Shown: piece after piece, positions 9,464 to 17,491 of the stretch
Position numbering within the stretch: the first letter of the stretch is position 1
Layout of the letters: each line of letters begins with the position of its first letter
Assembly: GCF_008122265.1 (NCBI RefSeq)
Contig: NZ_CP043042.1
Span: 3,534,001 to 3,598,000, forward strand
DNA length: 64,000 nucleotides
DNA from: Marinobacter fonticola
GTDB taxonomy: Bacteria; Pseudomonadota; Gammaproteobacteria; Pseudomonadales; Oleiphilaceae
Direction of reading: 5' to 3'
Program-made: the position numbers and the translations under genes
The notes under the pieces: generated by a model
What the model was told of the DNA's origin: nothing
Seen by the model: only the letters and a program-made list of their open reading frames with translations
The model's database searches: none

Positions 9464-9973
9464 TCAGCGCTTTCTCTCGTGCTCCCCACTGGCTTTCTCG
9501 CGGTAAACCGGTATTTGCTCCAGCACATAATGGGCAGCCGCCAACCTCACTTCATTACGGTCGCCGTCGAACCGCCGGGTTTCCGCATACTGATATGTGC
9601 GATCACCGAGGCGGAACGCCCACGCGAAACAGACGGTTCCGATCGGTATGTCATCGTCGCCACCCCCGGGGCCGGCAATGCCAGTGTTGGCGATAGCGAC
9701 ATCGGCGTTGTTGTTATTCAGCGCACCAATCGACATTTCCAGGGCGACGGCTTCGCTAGTCAACCCATGCTTATCGATGGTCTCGAAGCTGACATTGAGA
9801 TAACGGTTCTTGGCTTCGGGCGAATAGACCCCGAGACCGCAATCTATTGACTTCCCTACGCCGGGAATGCGGGATAGTTCAGAAATAGCCAAACCTGCAG
9901 TGCAGGATTCCGCAGTGGCCAATTTGAGCTCGTTCTCTATCAGATAATTCGCAATGTTCTCTAACATCGCCAA
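9464..9973 (-). CDS. pncC: CinA C-terminal family nicotinamide-nucleotide amidase (copy 1)
   Basis: 169 aa, the stand-alone CinA-C (PncC) domain, which deamidates NMN to nicotinate mononucleotide and so feeds the Preiss-Handler route that ends in NadE, its downstream neighbour. Signature blocks: TAESCTAGLA, SIDCGLGVYSPEAK, TGIAGPGGGDDD and IPIGTVCFAWA. The TTG at 9973 is chosen because AAGGAGG lies 7 bases upstream; the ATG at 9967 would be 13 bases away. An identical copy is at 11825-12334. Confidence 0.9.
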   Translation of the reverse strand: MAMLENIANYLIENELKLATAESCTAGLAISELSRIPGVGKSIDCGLGVYSPEAKNRYLNVSFETIDKHGLTSEAVALEMSIGALNNNNADVAIANTGIAGPGGGDDDIPIGTVCFAWAFRLGDRTYQYAETRRFDGDRNEVRLAAAHYVLEQIPVYREKASGEHERKR

Positions 9974-10066
9974 GGCACGTCCTCCTTGTTATCGACACCG
10001 AACGTCATGATAACGCCCACTATTGATTTGGTCGTCAGCATAAAGCAACTTACGGCCCGGCGGTCC

Positions 10067-10895
10067 GGGGTCAGATCGATTTAATTTTGTTCAGCCGACG
10101 TCATGACCTCACTGGGCGCCCCCAACCGACCTGCCCCCTTACGCCCAAGTACACTTCAACCTGTCCCTTAAATCGGCCACTGTTCAGTATCCAACTCGCC
10201 GAAACACTCGCAGCGATATCGCTTCGCGTCTTCTTAGGCAAGTGGTACCGAAAGAGGTCTCGATAAACAAACCTGCGCTCGGGCTTATCCTTTGCCAACG
10301 TCTCAAATAGCGGGTGTGGGGATATCAGGTTGTCCGGCTCAGACAACGCCTTGAAGCGATAACTGCTCCATGGATAGTCCTCTGGCCGCTCCACCATACA
10401 AGCCGAAACCGGTTTGGGTTCGATATAGCGATAGCAGCTCAGCAGATAGTTCTCGGCGCCGACAAGACCTCCCCTACGTCGGCCTTCCCAGAGCGTTCCC
10501 GACCGACGACAGGTCTTGTTGATGTACTGAATGTATTGACGACCCACATGCTGCATCAACCGCGAGATGCTATCGGTCTCATCCGGCGTGATCAGGAGGT
10601 GAACGTGGTTGGTCATCAGGCAATACGTATGGAGCTTGGCGCCGTAGCGCTTCAAGCCCTCACCTAACACCTGGCGATAATAGCGAAAGCCCTCTTCTGC
10701 GAAGAAGCAGGCATCCCGGTTGTGTCCGCGCTGGACAACGTGAACGGGGATGCTCGGCAGATACATCCGTGTTTTGCGTGGTATGAGTCAATTCCATTTG
10801 TGTGGCTGAGCCAGTCCGTTGGCTCGTGTCGTGTGGATTCCAGCTGATTCGGGAGGCTACGCCGAGTTGATCAAACTTAAATCGATCTGACCCCT
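10067..10895. mobile_element. RAYT unit 1 with terminal inverted repeats (829 bp)
   Basis: The left end GGGGTCAGATCGATTTAA (10067) and the right end TTAAATCGATCTGACCCC (10878-10895) are near-perfect reverse complements over 22 bases (one mismatch). Between them lies a single RAYT transposase gene on the minus strand. The same ends bound several smaller units in the window (17068-17258, 18504-18578, 19432-19715, 22343-22398, 24825-24899), which share this unit's subterminal sequence. I infer this is the parent or a close relative of the parent. No target-site duplication is evident, as expected for HUH/Y1 enzymes. Confidence 0.85.
10101..10766 (-). CDS. REP-associated tyrosine transposase (RAYT 1), probably decayed
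   Basis: 221 aa of the Y1_Tnp/TnpA_REP family, single-strand HUH endonucleases that cut REP-like hairpins. The metal motif is N-HVH-LL at residues 53-58. The catalytic-tyrosine motif, normally YIxxNPxxA, reads YIEPKPVSA (Y114), with the conserved Asn changed to Lys. The usual first codons (MPRKxRMYLP) are visible upstream in frame, but the expected ATG at 10784 is ATA, so translation would have to begin at the internal ATG 10766, where no ribosome site is seen. Both points suggest loss of activity. It sits between two copies of cinA-nadE. Confidence 0.85.
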   Translation of the reverse strand: MYLPSIPVHVVQRGHNRDACFFAEEGFRYYRQVLGEGLKRYGAKLHTYCLMTNHVHLLITPDETDSISRLMQHVGRQYIQYINKTCRRSGTLWEGRRRGGLVGAENYLLSCYRYIEPKPVSACMVERPEDYPWSSYRFKALSEPDNLISPHPLFETLAKDKPERRFVYRDLFRYHLPKKTRSDIAASVSASWILNSGRFKGQVEVYLGVRGQVGWGRPVRS

Positions 10896-10972
10896 CGTTT
10901 GGCGGTTTTGGCCCCCTCGTTCTGGACCCAGGCGCCCATCCTACCGATACTGCAACCCACCCAGGGCCGATT

Positions 10973-11806
10973 TCACCGAGGCGCCACTGGCAGCGAGCGT
11001 TTATGCTCGGTCTTAAAGTACGCGTCGAAAATGGTCGTATACGCTTTCCCACTGACCTCTCGGCCTTCCAGGAAATCATCAATTTCGTCGTAGCTAATAC
11101 CCAAGGCAGACTCATCGGTTTTTTGGGGCGACAGAGATTCAAGGTCGGCCGTAGGCTGCTTCTCAATCAGTTCGGAGGGCGCATCGAGGGCTTTGCCAAT
11201 GGCTCGAACCTGGCGCTTGTTGAGTCCCTCAAGGGGGATCAGGTCGCAGGCGCCGTCGCCGAACTTGGTAAAAAAGCCCATGACCGCTTCTGCGCCTTGA
11301 TCGGTGCCAATAACCAGCCCGCCACGAGCCCCGGCGACAGCGAACTGGGCCACCATACGCTGCCTGGCCTTGATGTTGCCCAACACAAAGTCCCGGTGGG
11401 CTTCATCACTGAACCCAAGACCGCTTTCCTCAAGAGTGACGAGCATGGCATCGCTGGCGGGCCTGATATCAACCGTAAGCGTCTCATCCGGTGCGATGTA
11501 GTCGAGCGCCCGTTGTGCATCCGCCTCATCTTTCTGCTCGCCATAAGGCAGCCGCATTGCCACAAAGCGAGCACCCATACCTTGTTCCCGGGCCTCTTCG
11601 ACTGCGAGCTGGGCAAGTTTGCCTGCAACGGTGGAATCGACTCCGCCGCTTATACCCAGTACCAGCGTATGCTGACCCGAGTTGTTCATATACTCGCAGA
11701 GGAATTTGATGCGTCGCCCGATCTCCTCATTCGGATCAATGTTCGGGCTCACATTTAACTGGCTAATAATGTGCTTCTGAATGTCGGTATTGGAACGACT
11801 TTCCAT
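10973..11806 (-). CDS. nadE: NAD synthetase, ammonia-dependent (copy 2)
   Basis: 277 aa, amino-acid identical to the copy at 8612-9445, with the same ribosome site. Two identical copies of an essential NAD-biosynthesis gene either mark a very recent duplication, ongoing gene conversion, or an assembly fault. Function as for copy 1: final amidation of NaAD to NAD. If both are expressed, dosage of NadE and its PncC partner is doubled. Confidence 0.93.
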   Translation of the reverse strand: MESRSNTDIQKHIISQLNVSPNIDPNEEIGRRIKFLCEYMNNSGQHTLVLGISGGVDSTVAGKLAQLAVEEAREQGMGARFVAMRLPYGEQKDEADAQRALDYIAPDETLTVDIRPASDAMLVTLEESGLGFSDEAHRDFVLGNIKARQRMVAQFAVAGARGGLVIGTDQGAEAVMGFFTKFGDGACDLIPLEGLNKRQVRAIGKALDAPSELIEKQPTADLESLSPQKTDESALGISYDEIDDFLEGREVSGKAYTTIFDAYFKTEHKRSLPVAPR

Positions 11807-11824
11807 CGATGATCCTCCTTGCTA

Positions 11825-12334
11825 TCAGCGCTTTCTCTCGTGCTCCCCACTGGCTTTCTCGCGGTAAACCGGTATTTGCTCCAGCACATAATGGGCAGCC
11901 GCCAACCTCACTTCATTACGGTCGCCGTCGAACCGCCGGGTTTCCGCATACTGATATGTGCGATCACCGAGGCGGAACGCCCACGCGAAACAGACGGTTC
12001 CGATCGGTATGTCATCGTCGCCACCCCCGGGGCCGGCAATGCCAGTGTTGGCGATAGCGACATCGGCGTTGTTGTTATTCAGCGCACCAATCGACATTTC
12101 CAGGGCGACGGCTTCGCTAGTCAACCCATGCTTATCGATGGTCTCGAAGCTGACATTGAGATAACGGTTCTTGGCTTCGGGCGAATAGACCCCGAGACCG
12201 CAATCTATTGACTTCCCTACGCCGGGAATGCGGGATAGTTCAGAAATAGCCAAACCTGCAGTGCAGGATTCCGCAGTGGCCAATTTGAGCTCGTTCTCTA
12301 TCAGATAATTCGCAATGTTCTCTAACATCGCCAA
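11825..12334 (-). CDS. pncC: CinA C-terminal family nicotinamide-nucleotide amidase (copy 2)
   Basis: 169 aa, identical to the copy at 9464-9973, with the same TTG start at 12334 and the same AAGGAGG. It lies 18 bases upstream of nadE copy 2. The upstream (promoter-side) DNA is also identical to copy 1 for about 115 bases, to the repeat end at 12449, so both pairs could carry the same local promoter. Confidence 0.9.
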   Translation of the reverse strand: MAMLENIANYLIENELKLATAESCTAGLAISELSRIPGVGKSIDCGLGVYSPEAKNRYLNVSFETIDKHGLTSEAVALEMSIGALNNNNADVAIANTGIAGPGGGDDDIPIGTVCFAWAFRLGDRTYQYAETRRFDGDRNEVRLAAAHYVLEQIPVYREKASGEHERKR

Positions 12335-12522
12335 GGCACGTCCTCCTTGTTATCGACACCGAACGTCATGATAACGCCCACTATTGATTTGGTCGTCAGC
12401 ATAAAGCAACTTACGGCCCGGCGGTCCGGGGTCAGATCGATTGAATTATCGACGTCGCCTGGGGCCAGGGGTCTTTGGTCCTGACAGCAGAACATGGCTG
12501 GTCGAAGCACACCCACCTGCCG

Positions 12523-12985
12523 TTACCCGAAAGCCTCCCGATATGCCTTCGGGGTCATTCCCGCGACCTGCCGGAAGCTCCGGCGCATGCTCGTATCATC
12601 GGAAAAACCCAGCTCATGGCTAACTACGCTGACAGGCTTGGTTGTGCTGATCAGCTCATCGCTGACGTGATTGAGTTTAATCCTGCGCATCAGTTGACCA
12701 CAGCTGTAGGGGGAGTCCCGTTGAACACGGCGATTGAGGGATCGCACAGACATACTCAGGGCAGCGGCCAGATCGGAGGCATTTAGCCGGGAGGCGGGCG
12801 TGTTCTCGACGTGATAAAAGACGGTCCGCATCCAGTTGCTCTGGTTGATCAGGTCGCGCAGCGCCTGAAAAGGCGTATGCCACTCGGTTGGCCGGGGTAA
12901 AACCATGTGCCGCCGAATATCCTCGACGACGGCGTCGCCACACAGCTCCCGGATAATCGCCAACCCGCTGCCGTCCGATACGAAT
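12523..12985 (-). pseudogene. AraC/GlxA-family regulator, C-terminal remnant
   Basis: The frame reads FVSDGSGLAIIRELCGDAVVEDIRR... and ends in a complete AraC HTH (LAAALSMSVRSLNRRVQRD, then SHELGFSDDTSMRRSFRQVAGMTPKAYREAFG). This is the C-terminal half of a GlxA/FtrA-type regulator; the N-terminal DJ-1/PfpI-like domain is absent and a stop precedes the fragment. No ATG or ribosome site. The break at about 12986 joins it to a piece of an unrelated gene on the other strand, so it is a rearrangement remnant. Confidence 0.8.
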
Positions 12986-12987
12986 CA

Positions 12988-13310
12988 GTATTTACAGGGC
13001 ATCACCCATTGCCTGATCACCCACTGTCAGAAAGGCCATTTTGACCATCTGGATAGGGCCGCTGTGAAATGGCTGCGTTCCCAGGACATTCCCATTTTTT
13101 GCATGCAGGCCGACGCGGCCTATCTACAACGCAAAAGCCTGAAGATCAATGCCTTGAAGGAAGGTGAAGAGCAGGCCTTTCTGAATGGCCGCATCACGCC
13201 GATACCCTGCATCCACGGACGAGGGCTCGTCGGCAGAATGATGGCCCACGGGCACGGCTTCTTTATTGCGCTGCCCGACGAGCCCAGCCTCTACATCGCT
13301 GGCGGCAACG
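12988..13310 (+). pseudogene. Metallo-beta-lactamase-fold hydrolase remnant
   Basis: The plus-strand translation YLQGITHCLITHCQKGHFDHLDRAAVKWLR, followed by IPIFCMQADAAYL and HGHGFFIALPDEPSLYIAG, is the middle of an MBL-fold hydrolase of the UlaG-like type. Both ends are missing: the zinc-binding HxHxDH region is incomplete, reading HCQKGHFDHLD, and the C-terminal third is gone. It is spliced between the AraC remnant and a ytoQ remnant. Confidence 0.7.
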
Positions 13311-13392
13311 CTGGCATCGTGATCAGGGACAGGTGCGGTGACCTCGACCGGTAGCCCGGCCAACCGCACCGGCCTGAATCTGCTCACGGCTG
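13310..13392 (-). pseudogene. ytoQ 5' remnant, frameshifted
   Basis: The minus strand encodes AGLPVEVTAPVPDHDASVAASDV, matching residues about 27-47 of the intact YtoQ (AGLPVEFTAPVTDHDASDAAGDV, encoded at 6131-6574). Further 5' the DNA still matches (GTGAGCAGATTCAGGCCGG) but one base is lost, shifting the frame. It is a fragment only, ending where the MBL remnant begins. Confidence 0.75.
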
Positions 13393-13410
13393 GCTAATAG
13401 ATGCCCCCAT

Positions 13411-14982
13411 CTATACGACGCCCTGCTCCCGGGCAAGCGCCATTGCCGCCTTCGGTCCCGTCCAGAGCGAAGGCAGGATGATCAACGACACGGGAATAGC
13501 CGTCAGCACGATGAACTGCTGCAACACGCCAATCTGCCCCGCCCCCATATAAAGCAGAATGGCCGCCATCAATGCCATCGCGCCCCCCCAAAACACCCTG
13601 ATCCATGGGTTCGGTTCGTCATGCCCTGCCCCCACCATGGCGATTGAGTAGCTCATGGAGTCGCCGGTCGTGGCGACGAAGATGGTGGTCAGCAGAAGTA
13701 TCGCAGCGGCCATCCAGGTTCCGCCGGGGAGGGCTTGCGCCACCGTCAGGGTCGCGACATCGAACTGGAAGTTGTTCAAGGCGTCGGTCAGGTCGAACGC
13801 CCCGTTCAACTGATAGTAGATTCCGGAACCCCCCAATAGGGTAAACCACACGGTAGTCGCGACAGGCGCAAGCACGGCAACGGCCAGGATCATCTCTCGT
13901 ACCGTTCGCCCACGGGAGATCCGCGAGACAAAGACCGCCATCAACGGCGTATACCCGATAAACCAGGCAAAGAAGAATACCGTCCACCATTTCATCCACC
14001 AGGCAGGTGCGGTTTCCGCGGTCATCGTCGCCATGGCAAAGAACGAGCTGATGTACTCTCCCATCGACTGAGTGTAGGTATTGATCAAAAACAGGGTGGG
14101 CCCGAACAGAATAATCACTGCAGCGATGACCAGTGCGAGGATGACATTGAATCGGCTCAGCAACTGAATGCCCTTGTGGAGCCCAGTCATAGCGGACGTC
14201 ATGTAGATACCGGCAAGCACTATCAGCACCGTCAACTGGGTCGCATACCCGTCGGCGATACCGAACAGTTCGTGCAACCCGAAGCTCATCTGTGTCGCAA
14301 GAAAGCCTATGGGACCGACCGTTCCCGCCACCACGGCAATAACGCAAAAAGCGTCCACCAGACCGCCGAACCGGCCCTGGATCGCCTTCTCGCCGAACAC
14401 TGGATAGAGCAGCGTGCGCGGCTGTAGCGGCTTACCCTGATGATAATGCGCCCGTGACAGGACCAGTGCTGTCAGCGACCCCAATACGGCCCAGGCCAGG
14501 AAACCCCAGTGAGTAAATGACTGCGCCATGGCCGGCGCGACGGCCTCGCCGGTTCCCGCTTCAGAATCGAATGCTGGCGGCGTCACCACGAAATGATAGA
14601 CCGGCTCACCCGCAGCGAAGAATACCCCACCGCCGGCGAGCAGCGTGCACATGATCATCGATAACCAACGAAAACGCCCAATCTCAGGCCGGTCGAGGCC
14701 ACCCAACCGCGCACGGCCCCCACGGCTGACCGCCGTGCCGATAGCAATAAAGAAAGTCAGCAACAAGAGTATTTGAAAGAAGGAGCCGAGGTACTTCGCT
14801 GTCCAGGCAAACCCACTGCCAATCAAAGCAGCGACGCCCTCACTGTCTACGATGGAGGCACCTACGAACAGAAGAATAAACCCCATCGTCAGCCATAACA
14901 CGATGGGATCGCTATCCCTTAAAAGCCGCGCCGGCCGCGCTCTTTGTTCATGCTCGCTCGCGAAATCGGTTTTAACAGTCAT
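13411..14982 (-). CDS. BCCT family betaine/carnitine/choline transporter
   Basis: 523 aa with about 12 membrane segments. BCCT carriers import trimethylammonium or related zwitterionic compounds (betaine, choline, carnitine, DMSP), often for osmoprotection. The family signature is clear: WWMKWWTVFFFAWFIGYTPLMAVFVSRISRGRTVREMI, preceded by GLHKGIQLLSRFN. The C-terminal tail is short, so a long osmosensing domain as in BetP is absent. GGAG precedes the ATG at good spacing. No linked catabolic gene identifies the substrate. Confidence 0.92.
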   Translation of the reverse strand: MTVKTDFASEHEQRARPARLLRDSDPIVLWLTMGFILLFVGASIVDSEGVAALIGSGFAWTAKYLGSFFQILLLLTFFIAIGTAVSRGGRARLGGLDRPEIGRFRWLSMIMCTLLAGGGVFFAAGEPVYHFVVTPPAFDSEAGTGEAVAPAMAQSFTHWGFLAWAVLGSLTALVLSRAHYHQGKPLQPRTLLYPVFGEKAIQGRFGGLVDAFCVIAVVAGTVGPIGFLATQMSFGLHELFGIADGYATQLTVLIVLAGIYMTSAMTGLHKGIQLLSRFNVILALVIAAVIILFGPTLFLINTYTQSMGEYISSFFAMATMTAETAPAWWMKWWTVFFFAWFIGYTPLMAVFVSRISRGRTVREMILAVAVLAPVATTVWFTLLGGSGIYYQLNGAFDLTDALNNFQFDVATLTVAQALPGGTWMAAAILLLTTIFVATTGDSMSYSIAMVGAGHDEPNPWIRVFWGGAMALMAAILLYMGAGQIGVLQQFIVLTAIPVSLIILPSLWTGPKAAMALAREQGVV

Positions 14983-15106
14983 GGTGCTCCAGCCTTAAAG
15001 AAAGGCGGCGCACCGTACAGCAGGCAGCGGACAATTGCACCCGCAAAAGCGGACTGAGCCGTGGGCAATTACCGAAACGGGGTCCGGCCTGGGGTCACCC
15101 GATATA

Positions 15107-15499
15107 TCAAAAAAAGGGCTGTTTTCCGGCCTTCTTGTCGAACGTTGCCGTCTCTTCCGCACCCGCCGCTTTACCCAGCCACGCGATCAGGCAATCCGGG
15201 AAATCCGCGTTACTTTCTCGGAAGTCGGCCACGGCACGCCGGGCCAGCTCACGGTCAGCCACCACCCATTGCTGTGCGTCCAGCAGGTCGGCGATCTGCT
15301 CGGCAATCCCTACCCTCGGCACCTTATAAGCCCGCTGCAGCGCCCAGGACAACTCGCAAAGCACAACACTGGACACGTAACACGGGTCATCAACGGTGCA
15401 GTGTGTCTGTATGAAGTCAGCCGCGATTTCGTGCTGTTCCGGATCGCCCTCGGCGTCGACCAGAAACCGCACCAGAACGTTTGTATCGAGTCCCTTCAC
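15107..15499 (-). CDS. vapC: PIN-domain VapC-type toxin without visible antitoxin
   Basis: 130 aa from GTG 15499 (MKGLDTNVLVRFLVD...), the usual VapC start; a TTG at 15514 is an alternative. PIN acidic residues are visible: D5 in GLDTNVLVRF, E in SSVVLCELSWALQ, and D in the C-terminal FPDCLIAWLGKAAGAEETATFDKKAG. VapC proteins are Mg-dependent RNases that cut tRNA or rRNA when freed from VapB. No convincing VapB precedes it: the upstream 40-odd-codon frame from 15557 looks non-coding. Either the antitoxin was lost in the rearrangements of this region or the toxin is silent. Confidence 0.8.
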   Translation of the reverse strand: MKGLDTNVLVRFLVDAEGDPEQHEIAADFIQTHCTVDDPCYVSSVVLCELSWALQRAYKVPRVGIAEQIADLLDAQQWVVADRELARRAVADFRESNADFPDCLIAWLGKAAGAEETATFDKKAGKQPFF

Positions 15500-15605
15500 T
15501 CCCAGCCGCCCCAACCTTGGCGGCCTTCATCCATTTCTTCGACCAGGTGTCAGACATAGCTATGCGTAAAATGTGCCGCCTTACCTAAAAGTAAGCCAAT
15601 GCATC

Positions 15606-15745
15606 TTACCGCAGGTAAGACCACTCCCATGCTTGCATCACCATATCCCGCCTCTCTCGGCCAACAGCCTGCAGGTAAATTTCAGTGGTCTTGATATCGG
15701 TATGACCGAGCAGATCGCATAGCACCGTGAGTGGTACCGGCTTCG
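15606..15745 (-). pseudogene. Tyrosine recombinase (integrase) C-terminal remnant
   Basis: The minus-strand frame reads AKPVPLTVLCDLLGHTDIKTTEIYLQAVGRERRDMVMQAWE and ends in TAA. LGHTDIKTTEIY is the end of the phage-integrase catalytic domain with the nucleophilic Tyr. Everything upstream of the last 45 residues is missing. It points to a former integron or phage-type integrase gene in this interval. Confidence 0.8.
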
Positions 15746-15806
15746 CCCAAATGAAATCGTTCTGGTCCTCACCGTTCGCCCCGGCATTCGCGATCTACCT
15801 GAGAGC

Positions 15807-16685
15807 TCAGGCAGCCTCCAGAAACCGCGCTTTTTCCGTCGCCAGTGTCGACCTAACGGAGCGGACAAATTCGGCTTCTTTTTCGTGTGCAACGAAAAAA
15901 AAGTTGTTCAGGTATTTGCTGAACTCTCTCGCTTCAAAGGCTTCTGGGTTCTGGTCGCGGTTGTGGAAAAGTGCGACCCGCTTCAGCCCATACTCACCGA
16001 TACTCACAAAATAGCCGGCGTAACCAAGTGACTCTATTTTCCTGAAGATGTCCTCGATAGGGTATTTATGATGCCGGGCCTCTATCTCGACCAACAATAA
16101 TGGGTGATATTCTGTGATGGTCCTGATTGCGCCCTCGATCACCTGAAGTTCGTGTCCCTCAACGTCAATCTTGATCAGCCCCACAGGCCCGTCCAGCTCT
16201 CTGTCAACAACCTCATCCAACGGCTTGAGGCTGATTTCAACCTCCTTGGCTCCCGTCTGGCCCGTCTCCTGATGGTCGTTCAGGGTCGCCCGCGTGTCGT
16301 AAAGAGTGCCTTTGATGATGGGCACCCGTATTTTTTGCCGCCCAGTCATATTGGAAAGCGCCAAGTCGAAAACCCGGCTTTTCGGGAAGCGATCCCTCAA
16401 GGCTTTATTGAGGCTCGGGAGGGGCTCAAACAGATAGACGTGTTCCGCACCGAAAACATCCTCAAGGGCAGCACTGTAAAAGCCCACGTTTGCGCCGACG
16501 TCCAACATGGATGAGTTTCTAAAATCGAGAGCGCGAAGAAGTTTTGCCTCAATCTCAAAGGGGCAGTTTGCGGAAAGCGTCGTGTCAGTTATCTGTTTAC
16601 GAAGATGTTTCTTTTCCCGGGACGATTTGAATGGTCGGTAGTACCGGTAATACATCTTTTTCAGAAGGGTTCTGAGCGCGGACAT
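15807..16685 (-). CDS. FkbM family SAM-dependent methyltransferase
   Basis: 292 aa. The SAM-binding motif MLDVGANVGFYSAAL (about residues 60-74), the acidic loop VYLFEPLPSLNKAL and the FkbM block VGLIKIDVEGHELQVIEGA are all present. FkbM enzymes O-methylate sugars or polyketides; the acceptor here is unknown. A basic 30-residue N-terminal extension (KKMYYRYYRPFKSSREKKHLRK) may bind membrane or glycan. No glycosyltransferase lies beside it, and the downstream integrase remnant suggests it arrived by transfer. Confidence 0.88.
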   Translation of the reverse strand: MSALRTLLKKMYYRYYRPFKSSREKKHLRKQITDTTLSANCPFEIEAKLLRALDFRNSSMLDVGANVGFYSAALEDVFGAEHVYLFEPLPSLNKALRDRFPKSRVFDLALSNMTGRQKIRVPIIKGTLYDTRATLNDHQETGQTGAKEVEISLKPLDEVVDRELDGPVGLIKIDVEGHELQVIEGAIRTITEYHPLLLVEIEARHHKYPIEDIFRKIESLGYAGYFVSIGEYGLKRVALFHNRDQNPEAFEAREFSKYLNNFFFVAHEKEAEFVRSVRSTLATEKARFLEAA

Positions 16686-17067
16686 GGGAAGACACTCCGT
16701 GTTCTCCGGTGGGAAATATTGTGCTGCGCAACGATCACACAGACAGCCTGGATCTGCAATCCAGCCAGATGCTTCACCAGGCTCTCAGATGATAAAGCGG
16801 ACCTGATCCAGTTGCAGCCCCGGACTAGACGGCGGGAAAAACAAAGTTTCTCACTGTTTTTGTTAGTTTTTTGGGAAGTTAAGGCAACCTGACCCCGTCA
16901 AATTGACCGCATCCGTTTCCCTGCATTCCCCCGTAAGTTGCTCTGAAGCATAGTTCATTAAATGAACATATGCAGCTCCGAATCACTTTATCGGGTTGAA
17001 CCACCCTCGACTTTTCCGGAGGCTCCATATCTTGAGAGAAGGAGTGATGACAAACAGATCACTGGAC
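16686..17067. other. Gene-free stretch upstream of the FkbM gene
   Basis: No coding signal. It should hold the promoter of the FkbM methyltransferase gene. One isolated CCTGACCCCGTC (about 16889) resembles a repeat right end. AT-rich runs occur at 16843-16880. Nothing else can be supported. Confidence 0.5.
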
Positions 17068-17258
17068 GCGGTCAGATCGATTTAGTTCTGATGGCCGCGC
17101 TGGACCACGTGAACGGGAATGCCCGGCAGATACACGGTGTCTTGCGTGGCATGGAGCAATTCCATTTGTATGGCGGAGGCAGGCCGTTGGGTGGTTTGGG
17201 TTCTAGCTGATCACGGGTACCTACGCTGAGTTGATCAACATTAAATCAATCTGACCCT
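17068..17258. mobile_element. Internally deleted RAYT unit keeping the gene's 5' end
   Basis: Left end GCGGTCAGATCGATTTAG and right end TTAAATCAATCTGACCCT bound 191 bp. The interior, read on the minus strand, contains an intact ATG plus the first codons of the RAYT gene (MPRKT), then a one-base loss, then VYLPGIPVHVVQRGH in the next frame; it also keeps the 100 bp upstream of that gene in unit 1 (CAATTCCATTTGT...). Everything after codon 20 is gone, and the left terminal repeat is joined directly. This is a direct view of how a non-autonomous copy is made. Confidence 0.85.
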
Positions 17259-17309
17259 CACCATTTTCAAGCAACTCCGTCAACGCCCAACTGCTAGACG
17301 CAGAGCCAA

Positions 17310-17383
17310 AATTGATTTCGAGTTGGTCAAAATTAAATCGTTCAAATTAAATCGATCTGTCCTCTATCATTCCTCTCATCGTT
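17310..17383. repeat. Nested right ends of the RAYT repeat
   Basis: GAGTTGGTCAAAATTAAATC is followed at once by GTTCAAATTAAATCGATCTG (17325-17360), two right-end sequences in tandem. After them comes CCTCTATCATT / CCTCTCATCGTT (17361-17383), an imperfect direct repeat like those seen after other right ends. Confidence 0.7.
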
Positions 17384-17491
17384 GCTTAGCCTGCTACGCT
17401 TATCGAACGGAAACAATCCCCATACCTCGTCAGAGCGCAGGGCTGGGCGACGCGTCCGTTCAATAAGAAACAATGGCAAGGAGAGTCATTC

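Larger units (their letters stand above)
8568..10088. repeat. Direct duplication, copy 1 (cinA-nadE block)
   Basis: This 1.52-kb block recurs at 10929-12449 with a constant offset of 2361 bases and no indel that I can find. Both encoded proteins are identical between copies. A handful of mismatches appear only in the first 40 bases; the right edge stops inside the GGGGTCAGATCGATTTAA terminal repeat of the RAYT unit. The 163 bases between the dgt start and this block hold nothing else I recognise. Confidence 0.95.
10929..12449. repeat. Direct duplication, copy 2 (cinA-nadE block)
   Basis: Second copy of 8568-10088. Its left edge begins about 34 bases after the right end of RAYT unit 1, and its right edge (12428-12449) again ends in a GGGGTCAGATCGATTGAA terminal repeat, after which homology stops. 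The architecture is block - RAYT unit - block - solo left end, as if a 2361-bp cinA-nadE-RAYT segment had been tandemly duplicated and the second RAYT then lost. Confidence 0.95.

Noticed and set aside
12322..12516. Short minus-strand frame overlapping the duplicated block edge
   Set aside because: It crosses the repeat terminus and has no homology, ribosome site or codon bias.
15400..15557. Possible VapB antitoxin frame upstream of vapC
   Set aside because: The frame (MSDTWSKKWMKAAK...) overlaps vapC deeply, has no AbrB, RHH or Phd pattern and no ribosome site.
16886..16900. CCTGACCCCGTC as a full repeat unit
   Set aside because: Only a short match to the tip; no AAATCGAT body or partner end.
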